DNA of 64,000 bases, taken from the NCBI RefSeq assembly GCF_900112375.1, contig NZ_FOLS01000016.1:93759-157758 (forward strand), given 5' to 3'. Numbering within the stretch: position 1 is the stretch's first letter; each line of letters begins with the position of its first letter. Of this stretch, positions 7,659 to 16,377 are shown piece by piece. Under the pieces are notes generated by a model. The model ran no database searches and was not told where the DNA came from. It saw only the letters and a list, made by a program, of their open reading frames with translations. A program made the translations under genes and the position numbers. Source of the DNA: Pseudomonas citronellolis. GTDB lineage: Bacteria; Pseudomonadota; Gammaproteobacteria; Pseudomonadales; Pseudomonadaceae.

Positions 7659-10076
7659 ATGAGACAAGCACAGCGCGCCTCTGGCGCCAGCACCTTCATT
7701 CTGGTCGGCCTGGGGGTGGTCATCGCCCTCCTCGGCCTCGCCCTGGCCGCCGGCGGCGCCCGCCTGGCCAGCCTGGGCGGTTCCTGGTACTTCCTCATCG
7801 GCGGCCTGGCCATGGCCCTGCCCGGCGTCCTGCTGGCGCTGCGCAAGCCGGCCGGCGCCTGGCTGTTCGCCGCCTTCCTGGCGGGCACCGCCCTCTGGGC
7901 CCTGGCCGACGCCGGGCTGGCGTTCTGGCCGCTGTTCTCGCGGCTGTTCATGTTCGGCGCCATCGGCCTGGCGGTGGCGCTGATCTACCCCATGCTGGTG
8001 CGCGCCTCCGGCGGCGTCGCCGGGCGCGGCGCCTATGGCGTGGCCGCGGTGCTCGCCGTGCTGCTGGCGGTGGCCGCCGGCAACATGTTCGTCGCCCACC
8101 CCAGCGTCGCCCCCACAGGCGACGGCCCGGGGCTGACGCCGGTGGACCCGGCCCACGCGCAGAAGGACTGGGCCCACTACGGCAACACCGAGGGCGGCAG
8201 CCGCTTCGCCGCGCTGGACCAGATCAACCGCGGCAACGTCGACAAGCTCGAGGTGGCCTGGACCTACCATACCGGTGACGTGGCCGAGAGCGACGGCAAC
8301 GGCGCCGAGGACCAACTCACCCCGCTGCAGGTCGGCGACAAGGTGTTCATCTGCACCCCGCACAACGACCTGATCGCGCTGGACGCCGACACCGGCAAGC
8401 AGCTGTGGAAGAACGAAATCAACGCGCAGTCCAAGGTCTGGCAGCGCTGCCGCGGCCTGGCCTACTTCGACGCGACCAAGACCGTCGCCCAGCCCACCCA
8501 GCCCAACAGCACGCCGGTCACCGCCGTCAGCGTGCCGGCCGGCGCCAACTGCCAGCGCCGCCTGCTGACCAACACCATCGACGCCCGCCTGATCGCCGTG
8601 GACGCCGACACCGGCGCCTTCTGCCAGGGCTTCGGCAACGACGGCCAGGTGGACCTCAAGGCCGGCCTGGGCGACGTGCCCGACTCCTACTACCAGCTCA
8701 GCTCCGCACCGCTGATGGCCGGCACCACCGTCGTGGTCGGCGGCCGCGTGGCGGACAACGTCCAGACCGACATGCCCGGCGGCGTGATCCGCGGCTTCGA
8801 CGTCATCAGCGGGCAGATGCGCTGGGCCTTCGACCCGGGCAACCCGCAGGACAAGCAGGCCCCGGCGCCGGGCAGCACCTACGTGCGCAGCACCCCCAAC
8901 AGCTGGGCGCCGATGTCCTACGACGCGGCGATGAACACCGTGTTCCTGCCCATGGGCAGCTCCTCCACCGACATCTACGGCGTGGAGCGCACGAAGCTCG
9001 ACCACACCTACGGCGCCTCGATCCTCGCCGTGGACGCCACCACCGGCGCCGAGAAGTGGGTGTTCCAGACCGTGCACAACGACCTCTGGGACTTCGACCT
9101 GCCCATGCAGCCGAGCCTGGTGGACTTCCCCGTGGCCGACGGCAAGAGCGTGCCGGCCGTGGTGATCGGCACCAAGGCCGGGCAGATCTACGTGCTCGAC
9201 CGCGCCACCGGCAAGCCGCTGACCCAGGTCGACGAAGTGCCGGTGAAAGCCGCCAATATCCCCAACGAGCCCTACTCGCCGACCCAGCCGAAATCGGTGG
9301 GCATGCCGCAGATAGGCGCGCAGACCCTCACCGAATCGGACATGTGGGGCGCCACCCCGTACGACCAACTGCTGTGCCGCATCGACTTCAAGAAGATGCG
9401 CTACGACGGCCTGTACACCGCGCCGGGCACCGACCTCTCGCTGAGCTTCCCCGGCTCCCTGGGCGGCATGAACTGGGGCAGCATCTCCACCGACCCGGTG
9501 CACGGCTTCATCTTCGTCAACGACATGCGCCTGGGCCTGTGGGTGCAGATGGTCCCCTCGGCCAACAAGGGCCAGGCCGCTTCCGGCGGCGAAGCGCTGA
9601 ACACCGGCATGGGCGCGGTGCCGCTCAAGGGCACGCCCTACGCGGTGAACAAGAACCGCTTCCTCTCGGTGGCCGGCATCCCCTGCCAGGCGCCGCCCTT
9701 CGGCACCCTCAGCGCCATCGACCTGAAGACCCGCAAGGTCGCCTGGCAGGTGCCGGTGGGCACGGTCGAGGACACCGGCCCGCTGGGCATCCGCATGCAC
9801 CTGCCGATCCCCATCGGCCTGCCGACCCTCGGCGGCACCCTGTCCACCCAGGGCGGCCTGGTGTTCATCGCCGGCACCCAGGACTTCTACCTGCGCGCCT
9901 ACGACAGCGGCAACGGCAAGGAAATCTGGAAGGCCCGCCTGCCCGTGGGCAGCCAGGGCGGCCCGATGACCTACGTCTCGCCCAGGACCGGCAAGCAGTA
10001 CATCGTGGTCACCGCCGGCGGCGCCCGCCAGTCGCCGGACCGCGGCGACTACGTGATGGCCTACGCCCTGCCCTGA
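7659..10076 (+). CDS. gcd: Membrane-bound PQQ-dependent glucose dehydrogenase
   Basis: The protein has 805 residues, matching quinoprotein glucose dehydrogenase. The first 140 residues contain about five transmembrane helices. From about residue 160 the periplasmic eight-bladed propeller starts (KDWAHYGNTEGGSRFAALDQ), followed by repeated tryptophan-docking motifs such as LIALDADTGKQLW and ILAVDATTGAEKWVFQT. It oxidises glucose to gluconate in the periplasm and passes electrons to ubiquinone, with PQQ and calcium as cofactors. The oprB-type porin follows 83 bp downstream, consistent with a shared glucose-uptake and oxidation function. PQQ synthesis genes are not in the window. Confidence 0.95.
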   Translation: MRQAQRASGASTFILVGLGVVIALLGLALAAGGARLASLGGSWYFLIGGLAMALPGVLLALRKPAGAWLFAAFLAGTALWALADAGLAFWPLFSRLFMFGAIGLAVALIYPMLVRASGGVAGRGAYGVAAVLAVLLAVAAGNMFVAHPSVAPTGDGPGLTPVDPAHAQKDWAHYGNTEGGSRFAALDQINRGNVDKLEVAWTYHTGDVAESDGNGAEDQLTPLQVGDKVFICTPHNDLIALDADTGKQLWKNEINAQSKVWQRCRGLAYFDATKTVAQPTQPNSTPVTAVSVPAGANCQRRLLTNTIDARLIAVDADTGAFCQGFGNDGQVDLKAGLGDVPDSYYQLSSAPLMAGTTVVVGGRVADNVQTDMPGGVIRGFDVISGQMRWAFDPGNPQDKQAPAPGSTYVRSTPNSWAPMSYDAAMNTVFLPMGSSSTDIYGVERTKLDHTYGASILAVDATTGAEKWVFQTVHNDLWDFDLPMQPSLVDFPVADGKSVPAVVIGTKAGQIYVLDRATGKPLTQVDEVPVKAANIPNEPYSPTQPKSVGMPQIGAQTLTESDMWGATPYDQLLCRIDFKKMRYDGLYTAPGTDLSLSFPGSLGGMNWGSISTDPVHGFIFVNDMRLGLWVQMVPSANKGQAASGGEALNTGMGAVPLKGTPYAVNKNRFLSVAGIPCQAPPFGTLSAIDLKTRKVAWQVPVGTVEDTGPLGIRMHLPIPIGLPTLGGTLSTQGGLVFIAGTQDFYLRAYDSGNGKEIWKARLPVGSQGGPMTYVSPRTGKQYIVVTAGGARQSPDRGDYVMAYALP

Positions 10077-10159
10077 ACCATGAGCCCGCCACTCCGGCGG
10101 GCGCCCTCTTCCGGCGCGGCCCAGGGCCGCGTCTCCCCTCATCCGGTAAGTGTTCCGTC

Positions 10160-11431
10160 ATGCGATTCCCCTCCACCTCCCTGCGCCTGCTGCTGGGCGC
10201 CGCCTGCCTCACCCCGTCCCTGGCCCTGGCCGACGACCCGCTCGAACGCTCGACGCTGAGCGGCGACTGGGGCGGCCTGCGCCACGAACTGGACGACCAG
10301 GGCATCCGCTTCACCGGCGAATACAGCGGCGAGACCGTGTACAACGCCGACGGCGGCCTCAAGCGCTCGGCGCGCTATTCGCAGAACCTCAAGCTCGGCG
10401 TGCGCTTCGACCTGGGCAAGCTCTACGGCCTGGACAACGGCGGCCTGGTGCAATTGACCGTGAACGACCGCCGCGGCAACGACGGCTCCGGCGACCTGGT
10501 CGGCAACCGCCTGCCGGTGCAGGAAAACTACGGCGGCCTCTACACCCGCCTCACCGAACTGAGCTACGAGCGCAACCTGTTCACCCCGGCGCTGGACGTG
10601 AAGCTCGGCTACATGGCCATGGGCAACGACCTCGGCGGCCTGGACAGCGGCATCCTCTGCAACTTCATGAACGCCGGTTTCTGCGGCCACCCGCTGAACA
10701 TGTCCGGCGGCAGCGGCTGGAGCAACTACCCCAACGCCCACCTGGGCGTGCGCCTGAAATACAGCTTCTCGCCGGCCTGGCAGTTGCGCGTGGCGGCCTT
10801 CAACGTCGACCCCGAGAGCAACGGCAACTCCAGCCGCGCCTGGCACCTCACGCCCAAGCACAGCACCGGCACCGTGGTGCCCGTCGAACTGGTCTACAAA
10901 CGCCTCGACGAGCTGCCCGGCGAATACAAGCTGGGCTGGTACTACGACAGTTCCGACGCCCAGCGCATCGGCAGCGACGAGAAGGTCGCCGGGCGCGACG
11001 GCCACTACCTGCTGGCCGACCAGGCCGTGTGGCACGCGCAGCATCGCCCGGGGCAGAGCCTGCACCTCTTCGGCCAGGTCTCGGTGGCCAGCTCGGCGGC
11101 CTCGCCCTTCAGCAAGTGGTACAGCGCCGGCGTGGTGCTCTACCAGCCCTTCGCCGGCCGCCCGCGCGACACCCTCGCCCTGGGCTTCGGCCGCGCCGTG
11201 CCCAACCCGCGCAGCCGCGAACTGCAGGAAGACAACGCCCTGGCCAACGGCCAGGCCTACCCCGAGCTGGACAACGCCGAGCGCCTGGTCGAACTGAGCT
11301 ACGGCTTCCAGGCCACGCCCTGGCTGCTGCTGCGCCCGGACGTGCAATACGTGATCGAGCCGGGCGCCTTCTCCGGGCAAAGCATCGACAACGCCCTGGT
11401 CTTCGGCCTGCAGGTCAAGGCCACGCTCTGA
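10160..11431 (+). CDS. oprB: Carbohydrate-selective porin, OprB family
   Basis: The 423-residue precursor has a signal peptide ending near residue 24 (SLALA-DD). The mature protein opens with the OprB signature LSGDWGGLRHELDDQGIRF. The rest shows alternating amphipathic strands and no cysteine-rich inserts, as expected for a 16-stranded outer-membrane barrel. The ATG at 10160 is the only start that leaves a proper signal sequence; the much longer open frame upstream is a shadow of gcd. It probably delivers glucose to the periplasm for the upstream dehydrogenase or for ABC uptake. Confidence 0.92.
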   Translation: MRFPSTSLRLLLGAACLTPSLALADDPLERSTLSGDWGGLRHELDDQGIRFTGEYSGETVYNADGGLKRSARYSQNLKLGVRFDLGKLYGLDNGGLVQLTVNDRRGNDGSGDLVGNRLPVQENYGGLYTRLTELSYERNLFTPALDVKLGYMAMGNDLGGLDSGILCNFMNAGFCGHPLNMSGGSGWSNYPNAHLGVRLKYSFSPAWQLRVAAFNVDPESNGNSSRAWHLTPKHSTGTVVPVELVYKRLDELPGEYKLGWYYDSSDAQRIGSDEKVAGRDGHYLLADQAVWHAQHRPGQSLHLFGQVSVASSAASPFSKWYSAGVVLYQPFAGRPRDTLALGFGRAVPNPRSRELQEDNALANGQAYPELDNAERLVELSYGFQATPWLLLRPDVQYVIEPGAFSGQSIDNALVFGLQVKATL

Positions 11432-11717
11432 TCCCCGCCGCCGGCCGCCAGCGAACGGCGGCCGGCGCGCCAATATTGCAGTTCGCGGCACAAGCTTTCT
11501 CAGCGACAGAAAATATCGTTAGCTTGCTTTCTTTTTTCCCCGCTTCGGGCTAAGTTCGGCCTCGCAAGCCTTCCACACCATAAGAATCCGCCCGCAACGC
11601 CCAGCCCATTGACCTTCGCCCGAGCACAGCGGCGCAACGCCTGCCATGCTCAATGGCGGTCCGCTGCGCCATGCCGGCAGCCCACCCCCGTGATCAAGCC
11701 CGACGACTGGAGATTCC

Positions 11718-13328
11718 ATGAACCTGTCGCTGCTAAGCCGTTACGCCTTCTTCGCCGCTTGTGTGCTCTTCACCCTGTTCAGCCTGCCCTTCCTCGGGCA
11801 CGACTGGGTCTGGCCCTTCACCCTGGTGACACTCGCCCTCAGCCTGCTGGGCGTGTTCGACCTGCTGCAGGCGCCCCACGCGGTGAGGCGCAACTACCCC
11901 ATCCTCGGCAACATCCGCTACCTGGTCGAAGGCATCCGCCCGGAAATCCGCCAGTACCTGCTCGAAGGCGACCGCGAGGCCCTGCCCTTCTCCCGCGCCC
12001 AGCGCGGCCTGGTGTACGCCCGCGCCAAGCAGGAAACCGCCGACAAGCCCTTCGGCACCCTCATCGACGTCTATGAATCCGGCTTCGAATTCATCGCCCA
12101 CTCCATCCGCCCGGTGCCGCTGGCCGACCCCAGCACCTTCCGCGTGACGGTCGGCGGGCCCGAGTGCAAGCAGCCCTACTCCATCTCGGTGTTCAACATC
12201 TCCGCCATGAGCTTCGGCGCCCTCAGCGCCAACGCCATCCGCGCGCTGAACAAGGGCGCGCGCATGGGCAACTTCATCCACGACACCGGCGAAGGCAGCA
12301 TCAGCCCCTACCACCGCGAATACGGCGGCGACCTGACCTGGGAACTGGGCAGCGGCTACTTCGGCTGCCGCGGCGACGACGGCCGCTTCGACCCCGAACG
12401 CTTCGCCGCCCAGGCCGCCAGCCCGCAGGTGAAGATGATCGAAATCAAGCTCAGCCAGGGCGCCAAGCCGGGCCACGGCGGCATCCTGCCCAAGCACAAG
12501 GTCACCGCCGAGATCGCCGCCACCCGCGGCGTGCCCATGGGCCAGGACTGCGTATCGCCGTCCAGCCACAGCGAATTCAGCACGCCCAGGGAACTGCTCG
12601 ACTTCATCGTCCGCCTGCGCGAACTCTCTGGCGGCAAGCCGGTGGGCTTCAAGCTGTGCATCGGCCACCCCTGGGAATTCATGGGCATCGCCAAGGCCAT
12701 GCACGAAACCGGCATCCTCCCCGACTTCATCGTGGTCGACGGCAAGGAAGGCGGCACCGGCGCCGCCCCGGTGGAATTCGTCGACCACATGGGCCTGCCC
12801 ATGCGCGAAGGCCTGCTGTTCGTGCACAACACCCTGGTCGGCCTGAACCTGCGCGACAAGATCCGCGTCGGCGCCAGCGGCAAGGTGGTCAGCGCCTTCG
12901 ACATCGCCAGCGTACTGGCCATGGGCGCCGACTGGGCCAACTCCGCCCGCGGCTTCATGTTCGCCATCGGCTGCATCCAGAGCCAGAGCTGCCACACCAA
13001 CAAATGCCCCACTGGCGTAGCCACCCAGGACCCACTGCGCCAACGCGCCCTGGTAGTGCCGGACAAGGCCGAGCGCGTCTACAACTTCCACCGCAACACC
13101 CTGAAAGCCCTGGCCGAAATGCTCGCCGCCGCCGGCCTGCGCCACCCCTCGGAAGTGGAAGCCAAACACCTGGTGCGCCGAGTGTCGTCCAGCGAAATCC
13201 GCCTGTTCGCCCACCTGCACTACTTCCTCAAGCCGGGCGAACTGCTCAGCGGCAATATCGAAGGGGAGTTCTACGAGCGGATGTGGCGCATGGCGCGCAG
13301 TGACAGCTTTGAGGCTAATGGGGCCTGA
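11718..13328 (+). CDS. Membrane-anchored glutamate-synthase-like FMN protein
   Basis: This 536-residue protein has two hydrophobic segments in the first 50 residues. The remainder is a TIM-barrel domain related to the FMN-binding part of the glutamate synthase large subunit. ISAMSFGALSANAIRALNKG and KLSQGAKPGHGG are typical family segments. The cysteine group in CHTNKCPTGVATQ corresponds to the 3Fe-4S site of glutamate synthase. It lacks the glutamine amidotransferase domain and the C-terminal helix, so it should not make glutamate from glutamine by itself. Such stand-alone proteins are widespread in Pseudomonas and their physiological role is not established. The promoter region upstream (11432-11717) has no other gene. 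Confidence 0.85.
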   Translation: MNLSLLSRYAFFAACVLFTLFSLPFLGHDWVWPFTLVTLALSLLGVFDLLQAPHAVRRNYPILGNIRYLVEGIRPEIRQYLLEGDREALPFSRAQRGLVYARAKQETADKPFGTLIDVYESGFEFIAHSIRPVPLADPSTFRVTVGGPECKQPYSISVFNISAMSFGALSANAIRALNKGARMGNFIHDTGEGSISPYHREYGGDLTWELGSGYFGCRGDDGRFDPERFAAQAASPQVKMIEIKLSQGAKPGHGGILPKHKVTAEIAATRGVPMGQDCVSPSSHSEFSTPRELLDFIVRLRELSGGKPVGFKLCIGHPWEFMGIAKAMHETGILPDFIVVDGKEGGTGAAPVEFVDHMGLPMREGLLFVHNTLVGLNLRDKIRVGASGKVVSAFDIASVLAMGADWANSARGFMFAIGCIQSQSCHTNKCPTGVATQDPLRQRALVVPDKAERVYNFHRNTLKALAEMLAAAGLRHPSEVEAKHLVRRVSSSEIRLFAHLHYFLKPGELLSGNIEGEFYERMWRMARSDSFEANGA

Positions 13329-13505
13329 TCTTGAGGGGATCAGCAGAGCAAACAGGTCGGTGGCTGGTGACTATCGGCCAGGAGCGGACTGCCTATCCGA
13401 AAATGAAACTGTTCCTTTTTCTCGCCCCAGCCGCCTCCCTGTTCCGTCCGATTGACAGTCCCGCGGCAACTCCCTAACGTTGCCTCGCCGCCCAACCTGG
13501 GCGGT

Positions 13506-13668
13506 ACGGGATTGGCGTCCCGTGCTCGGTAGACGCAGGAGACTTTGTCCTGCGTCTAGCACGGCTGCACCCGCGTTATGGGAGGGCCGTGTGGGGCATC
13601 TTCGGATGCGCCGGTCCGAGTCCGGTACGCCAACCTGCACGGTCCGCCCACCCTGATTGGCGTCAGGG
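13506..13668 (+). promoter_or_regulatory. Structured RNA leader, copy 1
   Basis: A series of hairpins precedes the small ORF at 13701. They are ACGGGA-TTGGCG-TCCCGT (13506-13523), an 11-bp perfect stem TAGACGCAGGA (13530-13540 with 13548-13558), and a long-range stem between GCCGTGTGGGG (13586 on) and CCTGCACGGT (13634-13643). The long-range stem encloses a UUCG-loop hairpin GCATC-TTCG-GATGC and a CCGG/CCGG pair. Last comes CCCTGA-TTGGCG-TCAGGG (13651-13668). The core order and several primary-sequence blocks recur in a second leader at 57335-57469 with compensatory base changes in the stems. It looks like a cis-acting RNA; the ligand or function is unknown. Confidence 0.65.
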
Positions 13669-13700
13669 CGCGGAAAACCAGCCTACTCGGAGATTTTCCC

Positions 13701-13940
13701 ATGCATATCGCATCCGCTGTTCTACCCCACCCTCTCAAGAACACCGCCCCGTCGGAGCTTTACGACGCTGCCCAATCCCGCCAATCGGCCCTGGTCAATC
13801 TGCTGCGCCTGCTGGCCGGCGCGCCGGACCTGGGTTCGCCCGCCGAGGATGTGCTGGACGGCGCCTTCTGCGCGCTGGAGTACCTGGCGGCCGATGCCGA
13901 GCGGTTGTATGCCGCCGCTGAGGAACGCGGCCGGGCGTAA
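13701..13940 (+). CDS. Small helical protein of unknown function behind a structured leader
   Basis: This 79-residue protein starts at the ATG at 13701, 32 bases after the last leader hairpin. It is alanine- and leucine-rich with no membrane segment or cysteine pair, and it is predicted to be mostly alpha-helical (LVNLLRLLAG and LEYLAADAERLYAAAEER). Its layout resembles the 91-residue protein at 57579, which also has a helical end (LVGEARQLYELARKR) and the same leader type, so the two are probably distant paralogues (inference). I do not recognise a named family with certainty. Confidence 0.65.
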   Translation: MHIASAVLPHPLKNTAPSELYDAAQSRQSALVNLLRLLAGAPDLGSPAEDVLDGAFCALEYLAADAERLYAAAEERGRA

Positions 13941-14032
13941 GGGGCGTGACGTGAAGCGCTATCCGCCGGTAGTGGGTGGCGCTTCGATCCCGTAGGCGCA
14001 ACTGTCGTGCCGACTGCGCCGAGGCGCTCTTC

Positions 14033-14375
14033 GTAGGATGGGTTGAGTTTGCGAAACCCATGCGGTCATAGCGATGGGTATCGCTTCGCTCAACCCATCC
14101 TACGAGGTCCAGTGTTTGCTGAAGCAGTCCTGTAGGAGCAACTGTCTTACAGCCCACGCCCGGATGCTCTTCGTAGGAGCGAGCTTGCTCGCGAACAGAT
14201 TCCGCAGCGGGGCTGGTTCGCGAGCAAGCTCGCTCCTACGAGAAGCCGCGCCCGCCCGTATGGTAGGACCTTGTCCGCGATAGCCAGAGGTTCCGGCGCG
14301 ATTCGTGGATGAGATCCGCTCCTACGGGCTGCCACACACCGAGCCTCTTGTAGGAGCGCGCCCTGCGCGCGAATC
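14033..14375. repeat. Cluster of REP-like palindromes
   Basis: The first element (14033-14103) is a 71-bp imperfect palindrome with ends GTAGGATGGGTTGAG and CTCAACCCATCCTAC; an element of the same length and ends lies at 42274-42344. The second (14173-14239) has perfect 24-bp arms beginning GTAGGAGCGAGCTTGCTCGC around a 19-base loop. Further partial copies of the GTAGGAGCG type follow to about 14375. These are intergenic repeats of the kind mobilised by REP-associated transposases; no such transposase gene is seen in the window. Confidence 0.8.
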
Positions 14376-14398
14376 CCGGGCGCGTACAAAAAGCCGCA

Positions 14399-14584
14399 TT
14401 ACTGCACCAGCTTGCGTATCGACCTCCCAAACCAGGAAGACCAGAAGCTGGACGGTGAACCGAATGCCTTCCATCGTTGAACAGCTACTTCAAGCTGGCT
14501 CTGCAGTTCCTGGAGTCGCAATGTGAAAGCAGGATCGTTTTCATCCGCACTGGAGACAAAGTCATCCAGCGCCTGAACCTTCGC
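14399..14584 (-). pseudogene. Possible remnant of a small acidic helical protein
   Basis: One frame on the minus strand stays open for about 61 codons and reads like protein (AKVQALDDFVSSADENDPAF, then LRLQELQSQLEVAVQRWKAF). It has no usable start: the nearest ATG (14602) is cut off by a TAA at 14585-14587, directly before the readable part. The codon pattern and heptad-like leucines suggest decayed coding sequence rather than chance. No family is recognised. It sits between the REP cluster and the GNAT gene. Confidence 0.3.
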
Positions 14585-14615
14585 TTAGCCGTGCATCGCC
14601 ATCAGGGAGACACGA

Positions 14616-15122
14616 CTACTCGATAGCCTCAAACGCCTCATGGTACTGAACAGTGCCGGTCGGCAGCTCACCAGCAAATACCTGCGCCTGGAAGTATTCC
14701 TGGGGCACTCCAGGCAATTCCAAACCCGGGTGGGCCTTGAAACCGAAACGGCCATAGTAGCCAGGGTCGCCCAGCACTACGCAGCCAATACCGCCGAGGC
14801 GTTGCAGCTCTGCCAGGGCCGCTTTCATCAAGGCCGAGCCAATGCCCTGGCCCTGACGATCCGGCCATACGGAGATCGGCCCGAGTCCGTACCAGCCACT
14901 TGCGCCAGACGAAATTCGAGCCGGTGAGATGGCGACATGGCCGACGACCTCACCATCTTCTACCGCCACCAGGGAGACGGTGAGTTGCCAGCAGCGGCGC
15001 AGGGCGTTGACGATGAATTGCTCGGTATGGCTTGAGTGTTCTTCGTTTTCGAATGCCGCTGTGGTCAGCAGTGTGATGGTTTCGATGTCTTCGGGCTGTT
15101 CGTTGCGGATGGTCACGCTCAT
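14616..15122 (-). CDS. GNAT-family N-acetyltransferase
   Basis: This 168-residue cytoplasmic protein has the complete GNAT fold signature. There is an N-terminal IRNEQPEDIETI segment, a central strand with VVGHVAISPA, and the acetyl-CoA-binding motif A, WPDRQGQGIGSALMKAAL (the R/Q-x-x-G-x-G/A type), followed by VVLGDPGYYGRFGFKA. The GDPxYYxRFGF end is typical of the YhbS-like subgroup, whose substrates are mostly undefined. It appears monocistronic. The 190 bp between its start and the siderophore-receptor remnant contain no recognisable gene. Confidence 0.88.
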   Translation of the reverse strand: MSVTIRNEQPEDIETITLLTTAAFENEEHSSHTEQFIVNALRRCWQLTVSLVAVEDGEVVGHVAISPARISSGASGWYGLGPISVWPDRQGQGIGSALMKAALAELQRLGGIGCVVLGDPGYYGRFGFKAHPGLELPGVPQEYFQAQVFAGELPTGTVQYHEAFEAIE

Positions 15123-15311
15123 GGCGATTTGCTCTTCAGTCCCTTGGTCGATCAGGCGGATTTATTGGTTTTGCGTCAACGGCAAGTGCAGATCAAGAAC
15201 GCAGCACCACCGGGATCCGCTGGCGACGAAAATCGCATGCTACCGAGCCGCTACCTCGTGCGACAGCTGACCACTGCGGCCTCTCCACGCCTCGACCAAT
15301 GAGGCCTGAAC

Positions 15312-15605
15312 TCAGAAGTCGTACCGCACGTTCACCATCAGGTTGCGCGGTGGCCCGTAGTGGCCGTAGCTGCCGGAGAACCCAGCGTAGTACTTCTCGT
15401 CGAGCAGGTTGTTCAGGTTCAGCGTGGTCGAGAGATGGTCGGTGAGCCGGTAGCGCGCCATCAGGTTGACCATGGTGTAGTCGTCCTGCCCCACGCGGCT
15501 GTTGTAGCGGCTGAAGTACAGCGAGTTGCTGGAGTTCCAGCTGGCGCCGCCGCCCAGGGTCAGGCGATTCCAGTCGCCGGTCAGTATGAGGGTGAGCTTT
15601 TCGGC
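15312..15605 (-). pseudogene. C-terminal remnant of a TonB-dependent siderophore receptor
   Basis: Only about the last 95 residues of a receptor are present. The readable frame carries WNRLTLGGGASWNSSNSLYF, then YRLTDHLSTTLNLNNLLDEK and a receptor-type C-terminus ending in a terminal Phe (GPPRNLMVNVRYDF). This is the final set of beta strands of an outer-membrane barrel. The plug, signal peptide and most strands are missing, and there is no sensible start codon, so this is a deletion relic. It resembles the ends of the two intact receptors in the window (GSPRNFMVTLRGKF and GEPRNFMVTLQGSF). A copy of the dispersed palindromic motif lies at about 15640-15666, right at the breakpoint. Confidence 0.8.
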
Positions 15606-15757
15606 GGTAGCGGTGGGCTGAAAATTGCCGTCAGGGGACGGTTGCTATCCGCCAGGAGCGGACAAGCCCTTTCGTGTGGCGCCTTCAGTGATCTACCTCA
15701 ACACCGGCCAGGTTCGAATCCCGCAAAGTGCCTTTTTCACTCCCCTGGAGAACCCTC

Positions 15758-16000
15758 ATGTTTCCCGAGTTCCGCGAAAAGATTTCTCGCCTCAAGACCG
15801 AGGATCCGCATTTTGCAAAGCTCTTCCATAGCCACAACGAGCTCGACCAGGAGATCAAGAACATGGAAGCGGGCATCACTCCCGCAACCCACGACACCAT
15901 CGAGTCGCTGAAGAAGCAGAAGCTGCAGCTCAAGGACGATCTCTACGAAATTCTGCGCAAGAAAGATGGCTGCCAATGCGGACATGGCTGCGGCGGTTGA
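15758..16000 (+). CDS. YdcH-family (DUF465) small protein
   Basis: This 80-residue cytoplasmic protein begins MFPEFREKISRLKTEDPHFA and continues with FHSHNELDQEIKNME and LKKQKLQLKDDLYEIL, the helical-hairpin pattern of the DUF465/YdcH family. It has an unusual C-terminal tail rich in Cys, Gly and His (CQCGHGCGG), which could bind a metal; most YdcH proteins lack it. The ATG at 15758 is preceded by CCTGGAG. No operon partner is evident. Function of the family is not established. Confidence 0.85.
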   Translation: MFPEFREKISRLKTEDPHFAKLFHSHNELDQEIKNMEAGITPATHDTIESLKKQKLQLKDDLYEILRKKDGCQCGHGCGG

Positions 16001-16093
16001 CTAGCCCTGGGGCATAGATCCCGGCCTTCGATGCAAAGCCGTTGAATCAGGCCAACGACCACGGGCCCCAACTACCGTAACAATTCACCGATA

Positions 16094-16124
16094 ATGAAAC
16101 CCCTGCTACTAGCTGGGGTTTCAT
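16094..16124 (+). terminator. Probable terminator after the YdcH-family gene
   Basis: Perfect 10-bp arms ATGAAACCCC and GGGGTTTCAT flank an 11-base loop. The T-run is poor, so termination efficiency is uncertain. Confidence 0.5.
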
Positions 16125-16349
16125 CATTTCAGCCCCTGCCCTGCCTGCTGCATAACATCCGAGAGCACGTCACCATAGCCTCGACCAGAACATCCTCTCC
16201 GAGGACTGCAACTGCGCATCTTCGGACTTGGCTTTCCAGTATCGGTCCCAGGGATTTTGACAGCAGGGAACTGGCACTCTCTGAGTGGCGGCTCACCCAG
16301 GCGTCATGCCGGAGCTAAAGAATCGCTGCGACTACGCCTCAAAAATACG

Positions 16350-16377
16350 AAAGGGCGTCCATTAGGATGCCCTTTTT
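16350..16377 (+). terminator. Intrinsic terminator
   Basis: AAAGGGCGTCC, a four-base loop (ATTA) and GGATGCCC are followed by TTTTT. It lies between the YdcH-family gene and defence island 1 and may insulate the island. The DNA from 16001 to 16805 shows no convincing gene other than these hairpins. Confidence 0.7.

Noticed and set aside
7617..10142. 841-codon minus-strand frame opposite gcd
   Set aside because: Shadow of the glucose dehydrogenase codons; Val/Gly/Ala/His-rich with no domain pattern.
8405..10159. Long 5' extension of the oprB frame
   Set aside because: Arg/Pro/Gly-rich out-of-frame reading of gcd; the signal peptide at 10160 fixes the real start.
16094..16318. 74-codon plus-strand frame before island 1
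   Set aside because: It begins inside the terminator hairpin and has no ribosome-binding site or protein-like pattern.
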